DNA of 64,000 bases from Bartonella phoceensis (lineage in GTDB: Bacteria > Pseudomonadota > Alphaproteobacteria > Rhizobiales > Rhizobiaceae): contig NZ_CADEAD010000002.1 of assembly GCF_902825145.1 (NCBI RefSeq), forward strand, positions 124,001 through 188,000. The letters are read 5' to 3'. Position numbers and translations under genes: made by a program. Numbering within the stretch: position 1 is the stretch's first letter; every line of letters begins with the position of its first letter. This document shows positions 56,020-63,908 of this stretch, piece after piece. The notes beneath the pieces are model-generated. The model was not told the origin of the DNA. It worked only from the letters and a program-made list of their open reading frames with translations, and searched no databases.

Positions 56020-57086
56020 GAAATATGAAAATAAAGCGCATTCCACTCACACTTATTACCGGCTTTTTAGGCTCTGGCAAAACAACTTTGCTTAACCGTA
56101 TGCTGCGCGATCCTCTTTTGGCTGAGTCTGCTGTTATCATCAATGAGTTCGGCGAAATAAGTATTGACCATCTTTTGGTTGAAAAAACAACAGAAGGAAT
56201 TATCGAACTTGCAAATGGTTGCTTATGCTGCAATTTGCGCAGTGATCTTATTGATACATTGACTGATTTAATAAATCGCATTCAAAAGGGCGATCTCAAA
56301 CAACTCAATCACATTATCATTGAAACAACAGGGATGGCTGATCCAGCCCCTATTTTACAAGCTCTTTTAAGCCACCCACTTCTAACTCAAACAGTGTCTA
56401 TCCACGCTGTTCTTGCCACATTTGATACATTAAATACGCTTTCCATACTCGAATGCTATCCTGAAATACACAAACAACTAGTACTTGCTGACAAAATTCT
56501 CCTCACAAAAACAGACCTTATTGATCCTAAAACGCTTTCAAACACACTCTCTAATACACTCAAAACAATAAACCCTACAGCGCAAATTATAGATCTTCAC
56601 TCTGAGAATTGCTGTTCAAATGCATTAATAAGTAAAACATTATGGGATAAAAAAGAAGAAAACACACACCTTAAACAGTGGGGCGCTTTTGTTCCCCATG
56701 AGCATGCTCACAACTGGAGCATTCGTACTTTTTCATTAGACTGTGAAGAACCTATGGATTACGCTACGCTTGATGCTTTTCTTGACCTTTTAAAAAATCT
56801 TTATGGCGCAAAATTGTTACGTATTAAAGCAATTATCGCATTGCATGATAACCCGCACCGTCCTCTTGTACTACATGGTGTACAAACGTTTTTTCATCCC
56901 CCAAAAAGACTTCCAGCATGGCCGAAAGGAATCACACAAACGCGCTTCATTATCATTGCCGATGGTGTTGAAAAAGAAGAGATACAAAAACTCTTCAATG
57001 CTTTTTTTAACAAACCAGCAATAGATACAGCAGACAAAACTGCTATATTGAACAATCCCCTGATTATTCCAGGGATAAAATTCTAA
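56016..57086 (+). CDS. CobW/COG0523 family GTPase (zinc metallochaperone type)
   Basis: A 356-residue G3E GTPase. The P-loop is GFLGSGKTT (16-24), the metal-binding motif is GCLCC (68-72, the CxCC type), and I-I-E-T-T-G-M-A-D-P-A-P is the Walker B/switch region (about 105-116). L-L-T-K-T-D-L-I-D carries the guanine-specificity motif. The C-terminal CobW domain follows (about 245-340). The family loads zinc or other metals into client proteins. It is translationally coupled to dacF by a 4-base overlap, an unusual pairing. Since dacF-type enzymes are not zinc enzymes, the link may be only transcriptional. Confidence 0.9.
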   Translation: MRNMKIKRIPLTLITGFLGSGKTTLLNRMLRDPLLAESAVIINEFGEISIDHLLVEKTTEGIIELANGCLCCNLRSDLIDTLTDLINRIQKGDLKQLNHIIIETTGMADPAPILQALLSHPLLTQTVSIHAVLATFDTLNTLSILECYPEIHKQLVLADKILLTKTDLIDPKTLSNTLSNTLKTINPTAQIIDLHSENCCSNALISKTLWDKKEENTHLKQWGAFVPHEHAHNWSIRTFSLDCEEPMDYATLDAFLDLLKNLYGAKLLRIKAIIALHDNPHRPLVLHGVQTFFHPPKRLPAWPKGITQTRFIIIADGVEKEEIQKLFNAFFNKPAIDTADKTAILNNPLIIPGIKF

Positions 57087-57189
57087 TTTTTCCTTCAATT
57101 TTCAAGGAAGAAAAATCTTTTATGAACAACATTTCTGTCTTTCGAACAGATCTTTATAACTTTTCACCACAAACGTTCATATACTATTT

Positions 57190-57420
57190 TAGCTTCTCAT
57201 TACCGGCGAGGATTCTTACCTCCATCAAGTCTATAATCAGACTAATTAAGTTCTACCCGTTAACCACCATGTGACTCATTTCAGAGTCTCACTCAGCAAA
57301 CATACCCTGCATATTTCATTTAACTACACATTTTGATATTTGGTTGATGCCAAAAAGAACATCAGACAGAAATGACATAGTATTTTCCAATATGTGCAAA
57401 CGCACCTTCCATTGCCTTAC
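57190..57420. repeat. Degenerate dispersed repeat, copy B
   Basis: Partner of copy A at 39640-39880 in the same orientation; landmarks are GGCGAGGATTCTTACCTCC, CACCATGTGACTCATTTC, TCACTCAGCAAA and TTTGGTTGATGC. It fills most of the 424-base convergent gap between the CobW gene and the YkuD gene. It has no open frame. A shorter, weaker resemblance (TCTTCTCTCCTG and CCGAAGACCAGAC) is seen near 33795-33820. Confidence 0.65.
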
Positions 57421-57510
57421 TGAAAGACAACAATTAAAGACCTCATAAATAAAAGGCACAAAATACTCTAAAGAATTAGAGAGTACTCTACTTTTACGAT
57501 AAAATGGTAT

Positions 57511-58260
57511 TCATGGCATCAGAGCACGTGAAAACTTACCAAGGCCCTTATTGAAAACGTAACGTTTTTCATAAACATCAACTGTTGGAGGCACACGATT
57601 TTCTTCAAAAAAATCATAACCTTCCTTAAGCATAACCCAAAATTGATAATGAGGATCAGAGCGATGGTGCTCCATATTCGCATCAGTCATGCGGAAAGGA
57701 AAAGCCTGTAACTGAAATTCTTTCTGTCCACCTCTAAAAGCATCCCGTGCAAAAGCATAAATCTGTGCCATATTTTTGTCACTCATAGAATAACAGCCAG
57801 CGGAAAAGCAAGAACCATGTACCATAAGATTACTTCCTGTTCGACCATTGGCTCGATCATAAAAGTTAGGAAATCCTATATTAAAAGAAAGGTAATATTT
57901 TGAATAAGGATTCATTTGGTTTGCACGAATGGTATAAAAGCCTTCTGGTGTTTGAAGATCCCCCTCCTTATATTTAGGTCCAAGCTGGCCAGACCATTTG
58001 CAAATGCCGTAACGCGCTACCAACACAAAAGGCCCTGAACGGGACTGTTTCCAAATTTCAGCAATATTTTCTTGCTTAAAAAAGCGCATCATAATCGGCG
58101 CATATGGATCAATATTATAGTAGACCATTCTATTTTTGATTTCTTGAGGAAGTGGCTGCTCAACTTTAGCCCGGACAGAAGCTGGCAATCTTCCCTCACA
58201 TGCTGTTAATATTCCCACTGCAAACAAAACACACGCTGTAAGAAACCTGTTGAATATCAT
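57511..58260 (-). CDS. L,D-transpeptidase (YkuD) family lipoprotein
   Basis: Murein L,D-transpeptidase-type protein, 249 residues from the ATG at 58260, which has GGAG at the right spacing. A lipoprotein signal ends in L-T-A-C (Cys about 21). The catalytic region is N-L-M-V-H-G-S-C-F-S-A-G-C-Y-S-M, holding the conserved His and the nucleophile Cys of the HGx-SxGC motif. E-G-D-L-Q-T-P-E-G-F-Y-T-I is the family entry motif. It probably cross-links or modifies peptidoglycan. A second YkuD-type gene in the window, at 34.5-35.0 kb, is dead. Confidence 0.88.
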   Translation of the reverse strand: MIFNRFLTACVLFAVGILTACEGRLPASVRAKVEQPLPQEIKNRMVYYNIDPYAPIMMRFFKQENIAEIWKQSRSGPFVLVARYGICKWSGQLGPKYKEGDLQTPEGFYTIRANQMNPYSKYYLSFNIGFPNFYDRANGRTGSNLMVHGSCFSAGCYSMSDKNMAQIYAFARDAFRGGQKEFQLQAFPFRMTDANMEHHRSDPHYQFWVMLKEGYDFFEENRVPPTVDVYEKRYVFNKGLGKFSRALMP

Positions 58261-58296
58261 CGAATAAAACTCCAATCGCCCCCTACAAAAAGTGAA

Positions 58297-59253
58297 TTAT
58301 GCTAAAGATCTACCAATTTGAAGATATTTTTCCCAACGATCTCGTTTAAGAGCTTCACCATCTTTTCCAGCCATAGTTTTTAAAGCCTCTGAAATAACAT
58401 TACCTGCTTTATCAATCACAATTTCTTTACCTCGATGTGCTCCTCCTAAAGGCTCAGGGATAATGCCATCAATAATCTTTAACCGATATAAATCCTGAGC
58501 AGTGATGCGCATATTCATTGCGGCATCTTTTGCACGGGTTGGATCACGCCATAAAATAGAAGCCGCTCCTTCAGGAGAAATAACAGAATAAATCGCATGT
58601 TCTAACATATACACTTTGTTAGCCGCTGCAATTGCTATCGCTCCCCCTGATCCGCCTTCTCCAATAACAACCGAAACCACAGGAACTTTTAAGCGCAAAG
58701 TCGCTGCCGTTGATTGAGCAATTGCTTCTGCTTGACCACGTTCTTCAGCGCTCACACCAGGATAAGCACCTGCGGTATCAACAAAAGTAAGGAGTGGCAA
58801 ACCGAAACGATCAGCCATTTCCATAATACGTACAGCTTTGCGATAACCTTCTGGACGCGCAGAACCAAAATTATAGCGCAAACGTGTTTGCGTATCATGA
58901 CCTTTTTCTTGACCTATATATGCAACGGCTTCTCCTTGAAAACGTGCAAATCCGGCTTGAATAGCCTCATCTTCAGCAAACTTGCGATCTCCTGCTAAAG
59001 GTGTAACATCACTGAGCAAACGTGCAGCATAGTCCATAAAATGGGGACGATCAGGATGGCGAGCCACTTGTGTTTTTTGCCACGGCGATAACTTTTTATA
59101 AATATCATGCAATGCCGTTTGAGAACGTTTTTCAAGACGTGCAATCTCGTCTCTCATATCAAGACTGCCTTCCTCTTGAGAAATCTGTTTTAATTCAAGA
59201 ATTTTCCCATCGAGATCAGCAACTGGTTTTTCAAAATCAAGATAATTATACAT
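58297..59253 (-). CDS. accA: Acetyl-CoA carboxylase carboxyltransferase subunit alpha
   Basis: Half of the carboxyltransferase that makes malonyl-CoA for fatty-acid synthesis. It has 318 residues, family length. It begins Y-L-D-F-E-K-P-V-A-D-L-D-G-K-I and has W-Q-K-T-Q-V-A-R-H-P-D-R-P-H (about 78-91), F-V-D-T-A-G-A-Y-P-G (about 157-166), I-G-E-G-G-S-G-G-A-I-A-I (about 198-209) and S-V-I-S-P-E-G-A-A-S-I-L-W. It is downstream of xerD on the same strand, as in other rhizobia. Confidence 0.97.
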   Translation of the reverse strand: MYNYLDFEKPVADLDGKILELKQISQEEGSLDMRDEIARLEKRSQTALHDIYKKLSPWQKTQVARHPDRPHFMDYAARLLSDVTPLAGDRKFAEDEAIQAGFARFQGEAVAYIGQEKGHDTQTRLRYNFGSARPEGYRKAVRIMEMADRFGLPLLTFVDTAGAYPGVSAEERGQAEAIAQSTAATLRLKVPVVSVVIGEGGSGGAIAIAAANKVYMLEHAIYSVISPEGAASILWRDPTRAKDAAMNMRITAQDLYRLKIIDGIIPEPLGGAHRGKEIVIDKAGNVISEALKTMAGKDGEALKRDRWEKYLQIGRSLA

Positions 59254-59332
59254 TGTACCTAACTTATTTTGTGTTATTTATACGCTTATATACTGTTTTA
59301 TAAAGCATTTTTAAAAAACATCTCCTTTTTCT

Positions 59333-60271
59333 TTACTGAGCCTTCTGCTCATCGGCAAGTGGATGATGCTCATGAACTAAACGATAAAGGCCTGCTTCCA
59401 ACACATGGGTATAAATCTGGGTGGTGGCAATATCAGAGTGACCTAACAAATGTTGAACGGCACGCAAATCAGCCCCGTGTTGCAAGAGATGACTCGCAAA
59501 AGCATGACGCAAGACATGTGGAGAAAAACTTTTACTTTTTATTCCTGCCCTTGTGGCAAGACTTTTCAACTCCCGTGCAACAAGTTGTCGAGCGATATAC
59601 CCTGTCTCTGAATGTGCAGGAAAAAGATAAGGGCTTGCTGCATTTTTTCTTTGATCGCGCAAGTCCAACCACTGCGAAAGAACTTGGCATGCTTTTTTTG
59701 ATAAAAGTACCACTCGTTCTTTCTTACCCTTACCGCGAACCAAAATACTATATCCTTTTCCTCGGACAACCTGTACTGGAAGACTCACCAACTCACTAAT
59801 ACGTAGCCCTGTTGCATAAAGCATTTCAGCTAATAGCTGAAGACGCAATGCACGAAAATGATCTTTTGACCCATAATCTGTTTGGTTCACTTCTAACTGT
59901 GCTAAATCAAGCAATTTTATCACCGCATCTTCACCGATAATTTTTGGCAAAGGACGTCCTTGACGCGGTGCATCAATATCATGAGAAGGATCATCCACCC
60001 TCAATCCTTCCGCATAAAGAAATTGATAAAATTGACGTAAAGTCGATAAACGACGCGCCTGTGAAGATGCTTTAAAACCAAGAGTATGCATAAGTGACAA
60101 AAGGCCAATTAAATCTTCTTTTTGTGCTGAAAAAAGTGAAACAAAGCGCAAAGACAATGCCTCTTGTGCCCACTGCAAATCACGTCGATAAGCCTCAAGC
60201 GTGTGAGCAGCAGCGCCTCGCTCAGCACTCATCATCTCAAGAAAACGATCTATCACAATATCACTTTTCAT
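59333..60271 (-). CDS. xerD: Tyrosine recombinase XerD
   Basis: Partner of XerC at dif. The 312-residue protein has the N-terminal SAM-like domain (about 5-95) and a catalytic domain with R157 (LYATGLRISELVSLP), K181 (VRGKGKKER), H252 and R255 (PHVLRHAFASHLL), H278 (LLGHSDIATTQ) and Tyr287 (QIYTHV). The ATG overlaps the stop of the 53-aa gene upstream by ATGA. The xerD-accA order and divergence from aroK-aroB is the standard rhizobial layout, which supports the XerD assignment. Confidence 0.93.
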   Translation of the reverse strand: MKSDIVIDRFLEMMSAERGAAAHTLEAYRRDLQWAQEALSLRFVSLFSAQKEDLIGLLSLMHTLGFKASSQARRLSTLRQFYQFLYAEGLRVDDPSHDIDAPRQGRPLPKIIGEDAVIKLLDLAQLEVNQTDYGSKDHFRALRLQLLAEMLYATGLRISELVSLPVQVVRGKGYSILVRGKGKKERVVLLSKKACQVLSQWLDLRDQRKNAASPYLFPAHSETGYIARQLVARELKSLATRAGIKSKSFSPHVLRHAFASHLLQHGADLRAVQHLLGHSDIATTQIYTHVLEAGLYRLVHEHHPLADEQKAQ

Positions 60272-60429
60272 TGATTTACTTTCGAAGAAAGGCTCAATGA
60301 ATCCAAAGGGACATCGATATACATATCCACGGTTACTGGTTTAACAAAAATCACAAGAGCGATCATTATACAGAAAAGGATAACAAATGAAATGAAAAGA
60401 ATCATTAAAAACCTAGTTAATGTTGGCAT
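60268..60429 (-). CDS. Small single-helix membrane protein upstream of xerD (53 aa)
   Basis: A complete short gene missed by size cut-offs. From the ATG at 60429 it encodes 53 residues: basic start M-P-T-L-T-R-F-L, a helix of about 22 residues (L-F-I-S-F-V-I-L-F-C-I-M-I-A-L-V-I-F-V), then a short outer part K-P-V-T-V-D-M-Y-I-D-V-P. A similar tiny gene with a helix followed by V-x-P-x-x-x-x-M-x-V-x-I-P stands before xerD in other rhizobia, as I remember it. The stop overlaps the xerD start (ATGA), so the two are translationally coupled. Function unknown. Confidence 0.75.
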   Translation of the reverse strand: MPTLTRFLMILFISFVILFCIMIALVIFVKPVTVDMYIDVPLDSLSLSSKVNQ

Positions 60430-60525
60430 AAGACAATAAACTCTCCCCCGATACTCAATTTTTTATTATGCTTTATAAAGATTAACAGGAATTGACTTTA
60501 AAACAGATAAATGCCGAAATAAGCT

Positions 60526-61158
60526 ATGAAAAATAATCAACCTAAACATATTCCGATGACACAGATAAAAAATCAACTTTTATCATCTCTTAATAAACGC
60601 GCACTTGTATTTATTGGTCTGATGGGTGCAGGTAAATCGGTAATCGGAAAACGCGTCGCCACTATGCTCCATTTGCCGTTTTATGATTCTGACGAGGAAA
60701 TTGAAAAAGCTTCAAAAATGACCATCATGGAACTCTTTAAAATTTATGGTGAACCCGAATTTCGCGCTCTTGAACAGCGTGTTATTCTGAACCTTATAAA
60801 AAAAAGTCCTCTTGTTTTAGCAACAGGAGGCGGTGCTTATATAAATCAAGACATCCGAAAAACTATTGACCAAAATGGTATATCTATCTGGCTCAAAGCC
60901 GATCTTGATATCCTCATGCAACGTGTTTCAAAGCGCAAAACGCGACCACTCCTTCAAACAGCAAACCCTCAAGAAATCATGCAAAAACTCATGGAACAGC
61001 GTTATCCTATCTATGCAAAAGCAAACTTAACAATTAACAGTCACAAAGAAAGCCGCCATACCGTAGCAAAAAATGTCATACGGTCTGTACAGTATTACCT
61101 GAAGACAGAAAATAACGATAGGAATAACAAGCATGCAAACCAAGACCGTTACAGTTAA
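60526..61158 (+). CDS. aroK: Shikimate kinase
   Basis: Phosphorylates shikimate in aromatic amino-acid synthesis. It has 210 residues, including an N-terminal extension of about 25. The P-loop is [11 protein letters not shown] (31-41), the shikimate site is F-Y-D-S-D-E-E-I-E (about 52-60), F-R-A-L-E-Q-R carries binding Arg residues, and V-L-A-T-G-G-G-A-Y follows. R-x-T-R-P-L-L-Q is the lid. The frame overlaps the next gene, aroB, by 26 bases. It is divergent from the xerD group. Confidence 0.95.
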   Translation: MKNNQPKHIPMTQIKNQLLSSLNKRALVFIGLMGAGKSVIGKRVATMLHLPFYDSDEEIEKASKMTIMELFKIYGEPEFRALEQRVILNLIKKSPLVLATGGGAYINQDIRKTIDQNGISIWLKADLDILMQRVSKRKTRPLLQTANPQEIMQKLMEQRYPIYAKANLTINSHKESRHTVAKNVIRSVQYYLKTENNDRNNKHANQDRYS

Positions 61159-62266
61159 ACTAAACAAGCACTGTTATGATATCATCATTGGCCCAAATCT
61201 TATTACACAAGCTGCTTTGCAAATTAAACATTCTCTTCACCAAAAAGAGTATCATGAGATGCGTTTGGCAATTGTTACAGATACAAATGTTGCATCCCTC
61301 CATTTAGATAGATTGCAAACAGAATTTGAAAAAAATAAAATCCATACTGTTCCAATTATTGTCGAAGCAGGGGAACAATCAAAATCATTTCCCATTCTAC
61401 AAACTGTTATCGATAAAATTCTTTCTGCACGTTTAGAGAGAGGTAATTGCGTTATTGCTTTTGGTGGTGGCGTAATTGGCGACCTAGGAGGATTTGCCGC
61501 AAGCGTTATACGGCGTGGCATGAATTTCATTCAAATGCCCACAACACTGCTTGCACAAATTGACTCCTCTGTTGGTGGAAAAACGGGCATCAACAGCAAA
61601 TATGGTAAAAATCTTATTGGTACTTTTTATCAACCACGCTGCGTTATTGCTGATACTGGTATCCTTGATACACTGCCACCACGCGAATTTCGTGCCGGCT
61701 ATGCAGAAATGGTAAAATATGGTCTCATTAACCAGCCTGATTTCTTTGAGTGGCTTGAAAAAAACGGGCAAAAAATCTTTTCCAATGGCTCAACACGAAC
61801 GGAAGCTATTGTTCGCTCATGCCAATTTAAAGCCGGCATCGTAGCACGCGATGAATATGAAACAGGAGAACGTGCACTTTTAAATCTTGGTCATACATTT
61901 GGGCATATGCTTGAAACAGCAACTACTTATGATTCAAACCGTTTAATCCACGGTGAAGCCGTAGCAATTGGGATAATTCTAGCGCATCAATTCTCCGCTC
62001 AACTAAATTTAACAGATCCTGCACTCACACACCGTATAGAAGCACATTTCAAAGCCGTGGGTCTTCCTACACAACTAAAAGATATCCCAGGCCAACTACC
62101 AAACGCTGAAATGCTAATGGCTTTCATTGCCCAAGATAAAAAAGTTTCGCAAAACAACCTAACGTTCATCTTAACACGTGGACTTGGACAATCATTTATT
62201 GCAAAAAATGTTTCACCAGACGCAGTTTTAATCTTTTTGGAACAAAAATTAGCGGAAATTCGTTAA
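61133..62266 (+). CDS. aroB: 3-dehydroquinate synthase
   Basis: Second enzyme of the shikimate pathway, using NAD and a divalent metal. It has 377 residues. [20 protein letters not shown] (about 76-95), [19 protein letters not shown] (about 112-130), [16 protein letters not shown] (about 136-151) and the metal-ligand region [11 protein letters not shown] (about 251-261) are all intact. The ATG at 61133 lies inside aroK, after ATAGGAATAACAAGC, giving a coupled aroK-aroB unit. Confidence 0.96.
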   Translation: MQTKTVTVKLNKHCYDIIIGPNLITQAALQIKHSLHQKEYHEMRLAIVTDTNVASLHLDRLQTEFEKNKIHTVPIIVEAGEQSKSFPILQTVIDKILSARLERGNCVIAFGGGVIGDLGGFAASVIRRGMNFIQMPTTLLAQIDSSVGGKTGINSKYGKNLIGTFYQPRCVIADTGILDTLPPREFRAGYAEMVKYGLINQPDFFEWLEKNGQKIFSNGSTRTEAIVRSCQFKAGIVARDEYETGERALLNLGHTFGHMLETATTYDSNRLIHGEAVAIGIILAHQFSAQLNLTDPALTHRIEAHFKAVGLPTQLKDIPGQLPNAEMLMAFIAQDKKVSQNNLTFILTRGLGQSFIAKNVSPDAVLIFLEQKLAEIR

Positions 62267-62326
62267 TTCATATTGAATATAATTGATTCGTTTTTATACT
62301 TCCATTAAAGGAGTAAGTATGATGAT

Positions 62327-62627
62327 GTCTGCGTAGCTCAGTAGGATAGAGCACAGGATTCCTAAAAATTGGGCGCCTTAAGGAGAAATCCTCAAAGTGG
62401 ATCTGCTCAAATTCGGGGAAAGCTTCATAGGAAACTATATGCCAATCCCGAGCCAAGCCTCTCTTTAAATAGGAGGAAGGTGTAGAGACTGAACGGGCAG
62501 CACCTAAAGAGCACGAGCTTCAAGGTGAAGAGACAGTCCAGACCACGAACAGTCTATAAAACTGGCGGTGAAAATCGAAGTGGTATGAATCCTGGGGTCG
62601 CAGGTTCGAATCCTGCCGTAGACGCCA
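62327..62627 (+). tRNA. tRNA-Arg (anticodon CCT) interrupted by a group I intron
   Basis: Exon 1 (62327-62363) runs GTCTGCG-TA-GCTC...GAGC-A-CAGGA-TTCCT. Exon 2 (62588-62627) runs AA-TCCTG, a variable loop, the T-arm GCAGG-TTCGAAT-CCTGC, then CGTAGAC-G-CCA. Joined, they give a full cloverleaf: acceptor GTCTGCG/CGTAGAC (one G-T), anticodon stem CAGGA/TCCTG, seven-base loop TTCCTAA, anticodon CCT, CCA encoded. A 224-base intron interrupts the loop right after the anticodon. Group I introns are known at this spot in tRNA-Arg(CCU) of Agrobacterium. Confidence 0.93.
62364..62587 (+). ncRNA. Group I (IC3-like) self-splicing intron in tRNA-Arg(CCT)
   Basis: The 5' exon ends in CCT, which can pair with GGG at 62371-62373 as a short P1 with the required U-G pair; the intron ends in G (62587). 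Core blocks match the Azoarcus tRNA-Ile intron as I remember it: TCAAATTCGGGGAAA (P4/P5 side), CCCGAGCCAAGCC (P5-P4), AAGGTGTAGAGACTG and GACAGTCCA. P7 forms between GACTG (62487-62491) and CAGTC (62534-62538). Azoarcus has GACTA/TAGTC there, a compensatory change. No homing endonuclease is encoded. Confidence 0.9.
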
Positions 62628-62673
62628 TCGCATAAGTAAAATTATTTTTCTGCACAATATATAGGGAAGCATT

Positions 62674-63069
62674 ATGAAAAAAACTCTACATATTTTAGGA
62701 TTTTTAGCCGCTTCAAGTCTATCACTCTTTAGCTCAAGCAATGCTTTAGCTGGTTCTTTAATCCTTGAAGTACCAAACAACCCAGAACCACAAACACGAA
62801 CTATTGTCTATCAATGCGATACCGGAATGAGCAAAGAGCGAGTTGAAGCAATCTACCTAACAGCTAATAATATTTCGTTGGTTGATTTCAAATGGAAAGG
62901 CGATCGCGTAATTGCTGCAAATATCATAGCCAACTCGGGAGTAAAATATGCAGGAGCCCAGTATATCTGGTGGGAAAAGAACAATGGGGTGACTCTTTAC
63001 GATCTTATTAATGATCCAGAAGAGAAAAAGCCTATTCTTTGTAAAGATGAAAAAATGTTATTATTCTAA
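62674..63069 (+). CDS. PliC/MliC-like lysozyme inhibitor, copy 1
   Basis: A 131-residue secreted protein with a Sec signal peptide (cleavage after A-L-A near residue 26). The body fits the MliC fold: V-Y-Q-C-D-T-G, N-N-I-S-L-V-D-F-K-W-K-G, then N-S-G-V-K-Y-A-G-A-Q-Y-I-W-W-E-K and a C-terminal Cys. S-G-x-x-Y is the lysozyme-binding loop of the family, and the two Cys probably form a disulfide. The C-type lysozyme inhibitor of Brucella is the likely relative. There is no lipobox, so it is periplasmic (PliC type). A paralogue follows after 17 bases. C-terminal residues M-L-L-F are unusual. Confidence 0.85.
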   Translation: MKKTLHILGFLAASSLSLFSSSNALAGSLILEVPNNPEPQTRTIVYQCDTGMSKERVEAIYLTANNISLVDFKWKGDRVIAANIIANSGVKYAGAQYIWWEKNNGVTLYDLINDPEEKKPILCKDEKMLLF

Positions 63070-63086
63070 AGAACAAAGGAAATATT

Positions 63087-63479
63087 ATGAAACAAACTTC
63101 TTTTACTCTGCGATTTTTCGCAATTTTAAGTTTATTATTCTTTGGTTCAGTCAGTGCTTTTGCGAATTCTTTAATCATTGAGGTGCCAGATGATCCAGTA
63201 CCAACAACGGAAACTGTTGTCTACCAATGTGATATGGGAACAAGTAAAGAGCCTTTTGAAGCAACCTATCACAATGCAAACAATATCTCGCTTGTTGATT
63301 TAAAATGGAAAGGGAATCGTATCATTGGTTCCAATGTTATTGCCGCTTCTGGAGCAAAGTATGTAGGAGGGCCATATATTTGGTGGACACAAAGAAACGA
63401 AGCCATATTTTATGATCTCATAAATGATCCAAAAGAGGAAAAACCAATCAGCTGTGTAGAAAAAAAAGACGCGCAATAA
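63087..63479 (+). CDS. PliC/MliC-like lysozyme inhibitor, copy 2
   Basis: A 130-residue paralogue of the preceding gene with its own signal peptide (cleavage after A-F-A near residue 26). It shares V-Y-Q-C-D, NANNISLVD-x-KWKG-x-R, A-S-G-A-K-Y-V-G-G-x-Y-I-W-W and the tail Y-D-L-I-N-D-P-x-E-x-K-P-I-x-C. By eye about 60 percent of residues match. This copy keeps the canonical S-A-S-G-A-K-Y-like loop better (A-A-S-G-A-K-Y). Its own ribosome site is AAAGGAAATATT. The pair arose by tandem duplication and both frames are intact. Confidence 0.85.
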   Translation: MKQTSFTLRFFAILSLLFFGSVSAFANSLIIEVPDDPVPTTETVVYQCDMGTSKEPFEATYHNANNISLVDLKWKGNRIIGSNVIAASGAKYVGGPYIWWTQRNEAIFYDLINDPKEEKPISCVEKKDAQ

Positions 63480-63497
63480 AATAAAGACCATTGCATG

Positions 63498-63908
63498 TCA
63501 AGAATCGCGCTGGCTCTTATCGCATGATATTGTTTCTGATGTAGAAGTATGTTTTTGCGTTTGTTGCGATAGAAGAGTCAGCGGTATTTCTGGTTTGTTT
63601 TCTGAATGGTGTCGATAAGCTGCCGCTTGTGATATCAGTATGGAAGCTATGGGTATTGTTACGAGCAAGAAAAGCATTAACAATATTTCATGAAACACAA
63701 AATGATGGTCTACAAACGTGGAATAAAGAAACGAAGCAATGAGAATACTTCCAGCACCCCAACTTGTACTAAGTGAAAGCATATGTAAGCGTTTATAAAA
63801 ATTGGAAAGACGTACTAACCCTATCGTTCCAATTAATGTGAGACCGGATCCCAATATCAAAAAAACTGTGACAGCAATAGCAACCACAAGCGATACATCA
63901 TCATTCAT
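63498..63908 (-). CDS. phaG: Na+(K+)/H+ antiporter subunit PhaG/MnhG
   Basis: A 136-residue subunit of the multi-component monovalent cation/proton antiporter (Mrp/Pha). Three membrane helices are visible (about 6-28, 42-62 and 68-92). LILGSGLTLIGTIGLVRLSN (about 17-36) and Y-K-R-L-H-M-L-S-L-S-T-S-W-G-A-G (about 38-53) are the MnhG signature. The polar C-terminal tail is typical of the rhizobial form. The start overlaps the phaF stop as ATGA. It is convergent with the PliC pair. Confidence 0.93.
   Translation of the reverse strand: MNDDVSLVVAIAVTVFLILGSGLTLIGTIGLVRLSNFYKRLHMLSLSTSWGAGSILIASFLYSTFVDHHFVFHEILLMLFLLVTIPIASILISQAAAYRHHSENKPEIPLTLLSQQTQKHTSTSETISCDKSQRDS

Noticed and set aside
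62520..62780. Minus-strand ORF containing R-L-R-Q-D-S-N-L-R-P
   Set aside because: This is the familiar false protein produced by reading a tRNA backwards; here it is antisense to exon 2 of tRNA-Arg and its intron.
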